A stretch of DNA of 64,000 nucleotides. Origin: Nostoc sp. TCL240-02. Its GTDB lineage: Bacteria; Cyanobacteriota; Cyanobacteriia; Cyanobacteriales; Nostocaceae. The notes under the pieces are model-generated. The model worked only from the letters and a program-made list of their open reading frames with translations. It ran no database searches and was not told the DNA's origin. The stretch covers positions 5,823,001 through 5,887,000 of the forward strand of contig NZ_CP040094.1 in the NCBI RefSeq assembly GCF_013343235.1, given 5' to 3'. Positions within the stretch are counted from its first letter, which is position 1, and every line of letters begins with the position of its first letter. Shown here in pieces: positions 28,237-35,702 of this stretch. The position numbers were made by a program, and so were the translations under genes.

Positions 28237-28938
28237 ATGGTCAATTCTAAGCACGTTTCTAACCATTACGAAACTCTCAAAGTCAGTCCAAGTGCAAGCC
28301 TTGCGGAGATTAAGCAGGCTTATCGCCGCTTGGTTAAGTTATTTCATCCTGACAGTAATCAGGATACAGCCGATCGCGATCAGATTATTCTCATCAATGC
28401 AGCTTATGAAATCTTAGGTGACAACCACAATCGCCGCAATTATGACCAACAACTGCAAAATGACTCTCAAAAATTAAATAGCGATCGCCAACAGCGTACA
28501 GCATCAGCCCAAAAGCATTACCAGACAAAACGAAAAACCGGACGGCAAGCTGACGAGCAAGTTGAAGAATGGCTGCGTCGAGTTTATCAACCAGTCAATC
28601 ATCTACTTGATGGTATTCTCTATTCTCTAGAGGAGCAAATAGAGCAATTAGCTGCCGATCCTTTTGATGATGAGTTGTTAGATGAATTTCAGGAATACTT
28701 ACAAACCTGTCGAAATGACCTCAAACAGGCACAAATTACTTTTCGATCTCTGCCGAATCCTCCTAGTTTGGCAGGAACTGCGGCTAACCTCTATTACAGC
28801 CTCAATCAAGTAGCAGATGGACTTGAAGAGTTGGCTTATTTTCCTTTGAGCTACGATGAGCGTTATTTACACACAGGCCAAGAATTATTCCGCATAGCTA
28901 CGAGATTACACTGTGAAGCGCAAGCGTCTGTTATGTAG
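28237..28938 (+). CDS. J-domain protein
   Basis: 233 residues. The first ~65 residues form a J domain (NHYETLKVSPSASLAEIKQA ... LVKLFHPDSN) with the HPD tripeptide needed to stimulate DnaK. The remainder has no Gly/Phe-rich region, zinc fingers or CTD, but a helical domain (EEWLRRVYQPVNHLLDGILY ... DELLDEFQEYLQTCRNDLKQ). It is therefore a class C J-protein with a cyanobacterial-type C-terminal helical domain that could deliver specific clients. It sits 15 bp after cysK, suggesting joint expression. Confidence 0.9.
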   Translation: MVNSKHVSNHYETLKVSPSASLAEIKQAYRRLVKLFHPDSNQDTADRDQIILINAAYEILGDNHNRRNYDQQLQNDSQKLNSDRQQRTASAQKHYQTKRKTGRQADEQVEEWLRRVYQPVNHLLDGILYSLEEQIEQLAADPFDDELLDEFQEYLQTCRNDLKQAQITFRSLPNPPSLAGTAANLYYSLNQVADGLEELAYFPLSYDERYLHTGQELFRIATRLHCEAQASVM

Positions 28939-28940
28939 TT

Positions 28941-29006
28941 ATTTGTCATTGGTCATTTGTCATTGGTAATTGGTCAAATAACAAATGACAAATGACTACT
29001 GACAAA
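28941..29006. repeat. Palindromic 'gtcatttgtcattggt' repeat
   Basis: Tandem tcatttgtcattggt words face the complementary words acaaatgacaaatgac, giving a snap-back repeat between the J-protein gene and the following gene. Similar words occur at 7688-7760 and 46236-46266. Confidence 0.65.
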
Positions 29007-29071
29007 CAAATTAGTTTATGCTGGAAACAGAAAAAGATTAAGAAATTTTAAATTCTGCTCATAGTGTACTC

Positions 29072-29944
29072 ATGCAATGTATTGTGAATCGCCGCGCCCA
29101 GTTTTCGGCAAGTCATCGCTATTGGTTGCCAGAACTGAGTGAAGCCGAGAATATTGAAAAATTTGGTGCTTGCTCTAAATTTCCTGGACACGGACATAAC
29201 TATGTCTTATTTATCTCCCTTGCCGGTGAATTGGATGAGTATGGCATGGTGCTGAACTTGTCTGATGTCAAACACGTAATCAAACGGGAAGTTACCAGTC
29301 AATTAGATTTCTCTTATATCAACGATGCGTGGACAGAATTTCAACAAACTTTACCCACCACTGAGAATATTGCCCGGATTATCTGGCAGAGGTTAGCACC
29401 GCATTTGCCTTTAGTCCGTGTGCAGTTATTTGAACATCCTGAACTTTGGGCAGATTATATGGGAAACGCAATGGAAGCATACCTTACTATCAGTACTCAC
29501 TTTAGCGCCGCCCATCGGCTAGCTCATCCTCATCTCAGTAACGAAGAAAACACTGAGATTTATGGTAAGTGCGCCCGTCCCCACGGTCACGGACACAACT
29601 ATCATCTAGAAGTCACCGTCAAAGGGGAAATTGACCCACGCACAGGCATGATTGTCGATTTAGGGGGTTTGAATCAAGTCATAGAAGATTATGTGGTTGA
29701 ACCATTCGATCATACTTTTTTAAATAAAGACATTCCCTACTTTGCCGAAATTGTGCCCACTGCTGAGAATATCGCACTTTACATTAGTAATTTATTGCGA
29801 TCGCCAATTCTTGAATTGGGAGCTAAACTTCACAAAGTGAAACTGATTGAAAGTCCTAATAACTCCTGCGAAATCTACTGCACAGAATCAGAATCAGATT
29901 CAGTCAACGCAGGCGTGAATAAGCCAGTATTGGCAAGAGTTTAG
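29072..29944 (+). CDS. Tandem 6-pyruvoyltetrahydropterin synthase / QueD-like protein
   Basis: 290 residues with two PTPS/QueD domains end to end, whereas the family is normally 120-145 residues. Copy 1 (1-140): zinc ligands His15, His40, His42 (FPGHGHNY), Cys34, but the conserved Asp-His pair reads Asp79-Phe80 (LDFSYIN). Copy 2 (141-270): FSAAHRLAHP, YGKCARPHGHGHNY, and intact FDHTFLN, followed by PTAENIALYI. Copy 2 therefore carries the full catalytic set (Cys, Asp-His, Glu region) and copy 1 does not. Such enzymes act on dihydroneopterin triphosphate in pterin or queuosine (7-deazaguanine) pathways. It is monocistronic. Confidence 0.87.
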   Translation: MQCIVNRRAQFSASHRYWLPELSEAENIEKFGACSKFPGHGHNYVLFISLAGELDEYGMVLNLSDVKHVIKREVTSQLDFSYINDAWTEFQQTLPTTENIARIIWQRLAPHLPLVRVQLFEHPELWADYMGNAMEAYLTISTHFSAAHRLAHPHLSNEENTEIYGKCARPHGHGHNYHLEVTVKGEIDPRTGMIVDLGGLNQVIEDYVVEPFDHTFLNKDIPYFAEIVPTAENIALYISNLLRSPILELGAKLHKVKLIESPNNSCEIYCTESESDSVNAGVNKPVLARV

Positions 29945-30012
29945 GTAATTGTAAATTTAGGCATAGGACATCGGGATTTATCTCATCCCCATGCCCAATG
30001 CCCAATGCCCAG

Positions 30013-30570
30013 CTAAAAAAGTTTACTCACTAAGCAGGTGAAACCAGGTAGCAAAGGACTTGTCAATTCATCTTGACTAAATAAAGTAGCTGCTAACTTT
30101 AACGCAGCTTGCTCACGACGATAAACTTCAACTTTCTTTTGTATAGAATCGCAAATCCAATATTCCTGAACCCCTTGTACCGAGTACAGCTTTAGCTTTG
30201 TTTCTCTGTCGCGTTTTTCGTTTTTTTCGCCGGGTGACAGAACCTCTACTACTAACTCTGGTGCGTCGGTGAGGTGTCCAGCTTCATCTAGCAAGTATTT
30301 TAAGCGTTCATGACTTGCCCACACCACATCAGGGATCACATTGTCAGAATCTGAGAAAATGATTCCAGGTGCGATCGCAGCTTTACCTAAATCAGTTTCA
30401 TCTGACCAAATCTTGAGAACTGCACCAATATTGACACAACTTGATTGATGATCCCAACTAAGTGCTTTAGTCACAAATAGTTCTCCATCAATAATCTCAT
30501 AACGATTTCTGCGATCGCCAGCGAATAACTTTAGGTCATCTGTCGTCCAACGCACTGGAGTTGTTTGCAT
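30013..30570 (-). CDS. Uma2-family (DUF820) putative endonuclease
   Basis: 185 residues. It has the family order: WTTDDLKLFAGDRRNRYEIIDGELFV near the N-terminus, then PDVVWASHERL, the core ELVVEVLSPGEKNEKRDRETKLKLY and GVQEYWICD. Uma2 proteins fold like PD-(D/E)xK nucleases; here the Asp of VIPDVV, the Glu of VVEVLSP and the Lys of TKLKLY form the typical active site. The family is hugely expanded in cyanobacteria and its biological role is not settled. It lies 33 bp from the next gene on the same strand. Confidence 0.88.
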   Translation of the reverse strand: MQTTPVRWTTDDLKLFAGDRRNRYEIIDGELFVTKALSWDHQSSCVNIGAVLKIWSDETDLGKAAIAPGIIFSDSDNVIPDVVWASHERLKYLLDEAGHLTDAPELVVEVLSPGEKNEKRDRETKLKLYSVQGVQEYWICDSIQKKVEVYRREQAALKLAATLFSQDELTSPLLPGFTCLVSKLF

Positions 30571-30603
30571 AGAAACCCCCTAGCATTTTCTTAAATCATA
30601 CTT

Positions 30604-31572
30604 TTAAAAATACCGACGGCGGGCGGAATGTCGCAAATAGCGATAAATGCCCCAAGCTAAAACTCCAAAAAAGAGATTTAGCAAAAAGCGACTAAATATA
30701 AACCACAAAATATAACTGTCAAAAAGTTTTGACGGACTCAAAGGAATAATTTTATTGGCTAAGAGAAACAGCCCAAAAATAGTATTTCCACCCAGCACGA
30801 GGGCAAAAAGCACTAAACCCCTCTGCCAGTAACGGCGTTGGGGTGTACGTTCTGAAATCAGGGTAATTACAGGTTTACCTTGCACTTTTCGCAGTAATTG
30901 TTCTAGTCGCCAAAACATCCACAAGAGAAACGGAAATAAACCATAATTAAGGAAACATAGCGCTGGTGAGTAACTGCAAGCGCTAGATAGAATATTAACT
31001 AGGGCATGACAGATCACAGAATTCAGCCAAGCCCGAAAAATGAACTTCCTGTCTTGATGTAACCGATTTTTAGACGAAATATACATTCCCAAGGCATATC
31101 CCCAAGGCGCAGAGAACATGGCATGGACTGGCGTGCTAATAGTACGCCCAAGAATTGATCCTGTATTGTGAAAAAGATAAATCCAGTTCTCTTCGGCGGT
31201 AAATCCAAGGGCAACGGCTATGGTGAAGAGGAAAACGGTTGAGAGAAGTAATCGATACGTGCGTTGCAGATAGTAGGTTGGTATAACAACCCCTACTAAC
31301 TTGCAGCTTTCTTCAATTAGACCTACTTCCACTAGCTGCCGCAAGATTGCACCAGGAAACGATCGCTTGACCCGTTCCCAATCTACAAGCCAATTGGCTA
31401 CAGTTTCAAAATTTGATTCAAGTCTAAGCGCTACAAGACCAGATATTGCCCCAATGCTAAAGAACATCAGTAACTTTAACAGAGGTGGGGCAAATGGTAC
31501 TCGATAATAGTAGTAGCCTAACAGCAGCAAGGGTGGTATTACTGACCACAGTAATAAAGAAAAATCAACCAC
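30604..31572 (-). CDS. PrsW-family intramembrane metalloprotease
   Basis: 322 residues with about eight membrane segments. Motifs of the PrsW/CPBP-like membrane proteases are present: IEESCKL, GFTAEENW, STPVHAMFSAPWGYALG and NSVICHALVNIL. These give paired Glu and His residues placed in membrane helices, which are the presumed zinc ligands. Family members cut regulatory membrane proteins such as anti-sigma factors; the target here is unknown. The start overlaps the end of the methyltransferase gene by 8 bp, so the two are translationally coupled and should be coexpressed. Confidence 0.82.
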   Translation of the reverse strand: MVDFSLLLWSVIPPLLLLGYYYYRVPFAPPLLKLLMFFSIGAISGLVALRLESNFETVANWLVDWERVKRSFPGAILRQLVEVGLIEESCKLVGVVIPTYYLQRTYRLLLSTVFLFTIAVALGFTAEENWIYLFHNTGSILGRTISTPVHAMFSAPWGYALGMYISSKNRLHQDRKFIFRAWLNSVICHALVNILSSACSYSPALCFLNYGLFPFLLWMFWRLEQLLRKVQGKPVITLISERTPQRRYWQRGLVLFALVLGGNTIFGLFLLANKIIPLSPSKLFDSYILWFIFSRFLLNLFFGVLAWGIYRYLRHSARRRYF

Positions 31573-32485
31573 TCACCTGAGCAATTACTGTGCGGTGACG
31601 GTGGGTATTGTTGGTAATAGTGGGAGTTTGGAAACCTGCCTCAATAATAGCTTGCTGAATATCTAAAGCAAAATATTCATCTAAATACGGTTCAGTACTT
31701 TTGAGCAACGTCAAAATGTAGGCTGGCATTTTCTGGTAAACTTCAGACTTGGGATTCATATCCATGATTGCCAAGCAGCCGCCCGGACGCAGCACGCGCC
31801 TCATTTCAGCTAAAATCTGTCGGGTTGCTGACTGGGGTAATTCGTGACACATCAGAAAAATTGAGACTAAATCAAATGAAGCATCTGGTAGCCCAGTAGA
31901 TTCAGCTTGGGCATGAAGCCAGTTAATTTTAGCTTGACGTTGCCCAGCGCGGTAATTGGCAACAGCTAAGAAGTAGGGAGATAAGTCTAAGCCTGTAATT
32001 TTAGCTTGAGAATAAATTGCTTGTAGGGCAAAAGTACTCAAGCCAACACTACACCCTACATCTAAGATATCTTGCGGCTCATTAGGGATTTGGCTTTTTA
32101 GAATATTATGGTAACTTTGGCGCAGCATAGGATCGCCTTGCGCTTCTTCAGCGCCTTCCACAACCTTAGCGTGGACAGCATAAGCAGCAGGTTCTACTTC
32201 AAAAGCGGCTTGCCAACTGAGATTTCCGGTTTCGTAGGCATGGAATGAGGTGACGTAGTAACCAGGGTAGGAAAGCTGAGGATTTTCTATTTGAGTTAGA
32301 TCAGCCTTCCAATCACGCGCCTGTAGTGTCTCTACTTCTTGCGTCCAAGGTACGCCAATTCTCTCGGCACGTTTAATCATCATTTGACGGGCTTGATGTT
32401 TGGCTAAGTTGGCTAAAGGCTTGATTGCCAGTACGCCATTTACCAAGCGTGAAGCGAAGCCAGGATTAGTTTTTACAGCAGTCAT
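31565..32485 (-). CDS. Class I SAM-dependent methyltransferase
   Basis: 306 residues. Methyltransferase motif I is DILDVGCSVGLSTFAL, motif II ITGLDLSPYFLA, motif III LPDASFDLVSIFLMCHELP, followed by RVLRPGGCLAIMDMNP. The ~115 residues before motif I form a conserved cyanobacterial N-terminal domain. It carries a methyl group from SAM to an unidentified acceptor, most probably a small molecule or lipid. The gene is the first of a two-gene unit and overlaps the PrsW-like gene by 8 bp. Confidence 0.9.
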   Translation of the reverse strand: MTAVKTNPGFASRLVNGVLAIKPLANLAKHQARQMMIKRAERIGVPWTQEVETLQARDWKADLTQIENPQLSYPGYYVTSFHAYETGNLSWQAAFEVEPAAYAVHAKVVEGAEEAQGDPMLRQSYHNILKSQIPNEPQDILDVGCSVGLSTFALQAIYSQAKITGLDLSPYFLAVANYRAGQRQAKINWLHAQAESTGLPDASFDLVSIFLMCHELPQSATRQILAEMRRVLRPGGCLAIMDMNPKSEVYQKMPAYILTLLKSTEPYLDEYFALDIQQAIIEAGFQTPTITNNTHRHRTVIAQVSG

Positions 32486-32739
32486 AAATTAATTTGCGTT
32501 CACAGCTTTTTTACTTATGACATAATTGCTGGACAGCAGTCTAGAAATGAATTGAATTAGATAACAATGTCATGGAATTTTGATATGGAAAATTTGGTGT
32601 GATTTGTTTCTCCAGAGAATCACACTGTTATCCAATTTATACACTTCATTGATGATTGACAAAATCTATCTCAACAGAGAGGGCAAAAAGTTGAGCGCCA
32701 TATAAAAAAAGACTACAACTAACTTATTGAGTCTCAAGT

Positions 32740-33171
32740 ATGGCAAGAGCAAGAAGAGCAAGTGGCTTTTTAAGGGATTTTCAAGAATTTGCTTTCAAAG
32801 GCAATGTAATTGACTTAGCGATCGCAGTCATCATTGGTACTGCTTTCAGCCGGGTTATCACCTCCTTTGTTGAGGCTGTGATTATGCCATTGATTAACCC
32901 CTTGATTAGCGTGACTGGCAAAGAATGGAGAACTATCACCATAGGCCCAGGAATTGCGATCGGTCAATTTCTTGGCGCAATCATTGACTTTTTAATCATT
33001 ACCTTGATCTTATTTGTAGCAATTCGCACCTTACAAAAATTGAAGAGGCAAGAGGATGTTCCCGTAGAATCCCCACCATCAGACGCTAATGTTATAGCTC
33101 AGGAAAGGCTGACTGGGGCGTTGGATAGACTGAGCCAGACTTTGGAATCTCGGAATCATGAAGTGTTGTAA
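32740..33171 (+). CDS. mscL: Large-conductance mechanosensitive channel
   Basis: 143 residues, the usual size. The N-terminal amphipathic helix (SGFLRDFQEFAFKGNVIDLA) leads into TM1 with the small-residue pore pattern VIDLAIAVIIGTAFSRVI. A periplasmic loop follows (GKEWRTITIGPG), then TM2 FLGAIIDFLIITLILFVAI and a C-terminal helical bundle. It opens near lytic membrane tension. The window thus encodes both MscL and an MscS channel. Immediately after the stop begins a G-rich minisatellite. Confidence 0.96.
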   Translation: MARARRASGFLRDFQEFAFKGNVIDLAIAVIIGTAFSRVITSFVEAVIMPLINPLISVTGKEWRTITIGPGIAIGQFLGAIIDFLIITLILFVAIRTLQKLKRQEDVPVESPPSDANVIAQERLTGALDRLSQTLESRNHEVL

Positions 33172-33177
33172 GTGGGA

Positions 33178-33357
33178 ACAGGAGGAAGGGGAGCAGGGAG
33201 CAGGGGGCAGGGGGGCAAGGGAGCAGGGGGCAGAGGGGGCAGGGAGCAGGGGGCAGGGGGGCAAGGGAGCAGGGGGCAGAGGGGCAGAGGGGCAGGGAGC
33301 AGGGGGCAGGGGGGCAAGGGAGCAGGGGGCAGAGGGGCAGAGGGGCAGGGAGCAGGC
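33178..33357. repeat. G-rich minisatellite
   Basis: About three copies of a ~53-bp unit built from gggagcagggggcagggg and gcaagggagcagggggcaga. The plus strand is almost free of C and T apart from single C bases. Many runs of four or more G could form quadruplexes. It sits between the convergent mscL and DUF3352 genes. Reading frames through it on either strand (Gly/Arg/Gln-rich or Pro/Ala/Cys/Leu-rich) are artefacts of the repeat. Confidence 0.85.
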
Positions 33358-33469
33358 GCATGAAGAAGAGACAACGAAGAGGGGGGAGAGGAGAGATTTG
33401 TTCAATAATTCCCCCTTGTCCCCCTTGTCCCCCTACTCCCCTGCTCCCCTGCCCCTTCTGCCCAATCCC

Positions 33470-35149
33470 CTATTTTGCAGAAGGCTTGAGAGCTAACAAC
33501 ATCTCTAATTCACTGGTGGATTTATCGGGGCTATTAGCAGTAAAACCAAGACCACGAATGGAATTAAGGATGGTGATGATATTGCCATCAGATGAAATTA
33601 AACTATTTACCAGGGGCACAGTTTTAGTTTTATCCATATCTAGGTAAAAATAGCCGCCGTTTGGCTTTTGCAAAGAACCAGTAACGGCTTTGAAAGCGTC
33701 GCTATTATCAAGAGATTGATTTTTGCGATCGCTGATTGCGTCAGCAATTGGGCCACCAAGAGCCACAAATACAGTATCTTGATCTAGCCAACCATGCGCT
33801 AATAAAGCTCCTTGTTTGGGGATTTGCCATTCAGTTACGTCTTTACCACCGATATTTCTATTGGCGATGTTGATTTGTTGTACTTTGGCCAAATTATCCA
33901 ATTTTGTCAAGGTGGCTTCGGCTGTTTTGCGATCGCTAGTGTCAAATACTAAAGCACCACCAAAACCAACGCTGGCTAACACTCCTTGATTGGATGGAAT
34001 AGCACCAAAGGCAAATTCCCCATTCATCCAGCCAAAAATATCCTTATCCAGGTCAATATTGGCAATTTTCACTTGTCCTCGTGCTTGTTCCAAGGCCTGC
34101 TTCATTTCTGGATAATCTTTTGACTGTTCTACTAAGGTTTCCCAGCCACGACTGATGCCATTTCCGCTAATCAGAGCAAAGGTATCAGTAGGAAATTGCC
34201 CAACTATATTTCCCGGACTTGATTGATACTGGAATTTATTCAGCTGTGGATCTAAATTAGCGATCGCTTTTACCCGCACTCCCGCATCATCAACACCAAC
34301 ACCCGCTACCACAGATTTTATCTGCTTCAGTTGCGCCAAGGCTTGTGGAGGTAACTGTTTTGCCTGCTGACTTCCGGCAGCTAATTGCTGTACCATGCCT
34401 GTATAGTCTGGTACATAAATTTGGGCGAGGCTATTTTTAACATCCACTCCTTTACTGAGAATGCTACTTGCGCCTTCTTTACTGGCAAAAGAAGACTGTC
34501 CCTTAAAGGTGTCAATTGCTTTTTCTACAGCTTGCTTTTCGGGGGCTAATATCAAGTGACTATTATTTAAAACTACGCTATATGTCGGCTTGCCATTTTC
34601 TGTAGTTTCAAGAATTTTTTGACCTTGGTAGTCAGATTCCTGGGATTTCACCCCTTTTTGTGACTTCAATTTGTTAGCAAAATTCAAGGCACTGATTTTA
34701 TCCTTGATTCCCACTACTATCAGGATATTTGATTCCTGCTGTAAATTTGTTGGTACATTAGGTGCCCCAGAGGGCACTTTTAACTGTGCAGGTTTCACAG
34801 GATTCGGTGGTAGTACAGCAATCATCACACCACCAACCCAAGGCTTTATGTCTTTTTCATAAGAAACGTTACCGTCACTGAACATTTGCTTATTGAAATC
34901 TTCCAGACCTTTTGCCACTAACTTTTGTGCCTCTGGAGTGCCAAATTGCTGTAATTTTGCCCAGGCTTGAGGGTCAGTAGTAATATAAGTTGCCATCAAT
35001 GCTGTTGAAGGTACTAATTTAGCACTACCAAGAGCGTCTGAGCTACCTCCTGATGGGCCTTTCAAATACATATAAGCTGCGATACTTCCTGCTACAACCA
35101 GAGCAGCACCAACGGCAGGAATGAAAAACTTTGATTTACTTTCGGGCAT
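33470..35149 (-). CDS. DUF3352 domain protein
   Basis: 559 residues. An N-terminal membrane anchor at residues 8-28 (FIPAVGAALVVAGSIAAYMYL) is followed by a large domain outside the membrane. The pattern (LVPSTALMATYITTDPQAWAKLQQFGTPEAQ ... SYEKDIKPWVGGVMIAVLPP) matches DUF3352 proteins of cyanobacteria. No catalytic motif is visible. The start is supported by agaggataataaaATG. Function unknown; a cell-envelope or periplasmic role is likely. Confidence 0.85.
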   Translation of the reverse strand: MPESKSKFFIPAVGAALVVAGSIAAYMYLKGPSGGSSDALGSAKLVPSTALMATYITTDPQAWAKLQQFGTPEAQKLVAKGLEDFNKQMFSDGNVSYEKDIKPWVGGVMIAVLPPNPVKPAQLKVPSGAPNVPTNLQQESNILIVVGIKDKISALNFANKLKSQKGVKSQESDYQGQKILETTENGKPTYSVVLNNSHLILAPEKQAVEKAIDTFKGQSSFASKEGASSILSKGVDVKNSLAQIYVPDYTGMVQQLAAGSQQAKQLPPQALAQLKQIKSVVAGVGVDDAGVRVKAIANLDPQLNKFQYQSSPGNIVGQFPTDTFALISGNGISRGWETLVEQSKDYPEMKQALEQARGQVKIANIDLDKDIFGWMNGEFAFGAIPSNQGVLASVGFGGALVFDTSDRKTAEATLTKLDNLAKVQQINIANRNIGGKDVTEWQIPKQGALLAHGWLDQDTVFVALGGPIADAISDRKNQSLDNSDAFKAVTGSLQKPNGGYFYLDMDKTKTVPLVNSLISSDGNIITILNSIRGLGFTANSPDKSTSELEMLLALKPSAK

Positions 35150-35702
35150 TTTATTATCCTCTTTTGCTCAGATTGTCACCGAGATTTATACAAGTGTCAC
35201 TGTAGAGTTTTCGGATTTATTAATAATTTCCGCTCATCGATCGGTATTTACTGATAAAATTAGTAGTCCTATAAGCTAGCAGTCTCAAATAATTACCCTA
35301 AAAAAGACTCCAAGGGAATGAGGAGCGAATTAGCAAATGATATGCTGTTCATCTCAAATAAAATAGCCTGCTCAACAGCAGCAAGTTATCCTAAGTTATA
35401 AGAACAATTAGGAGTATTTGTACTTAATGAGAATCTATCGAGGTGCAAGAGACACTTGACTCGATGACAAAAAAGTGCAAAACATCAGTAAAAGGAAATG
35501 CGGGAGGGATATGGAAAAAAGTCCCAGGATCGACAGTCGATCTTCGGAAACTTGGGTGAGATTAATTTCAATCCTCCAATCCCCAATGGGAATCTTAACC
35601 CCCATATTGCCCTATTGATTTGGGAAATATAGATACCGCTATTTTGCTTAATTACATCTAGCCAAGCCAGACTTTTCAGGATTACAAGGTCAGTAAGGAT
35701 CA
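35150..35702. other. Divergent intergenic region
   Basis: 553 bp between the divergent DUF3352 and aminopeptidase genes. It should hold both promoters. I see no repeat, strong hairpin or convincing gene. A 95-residue minus-strand frame (35485-35772) overlaps the aminopeptidase start and is not supported. Confidence 0.45.

Noticed and set aside
33079..33496. Pro/Leu/Cys-rich and Gly/Arg-rich frames on both strands
   Set aside because: They are low-complexity translations of the G-rich minisatellite.
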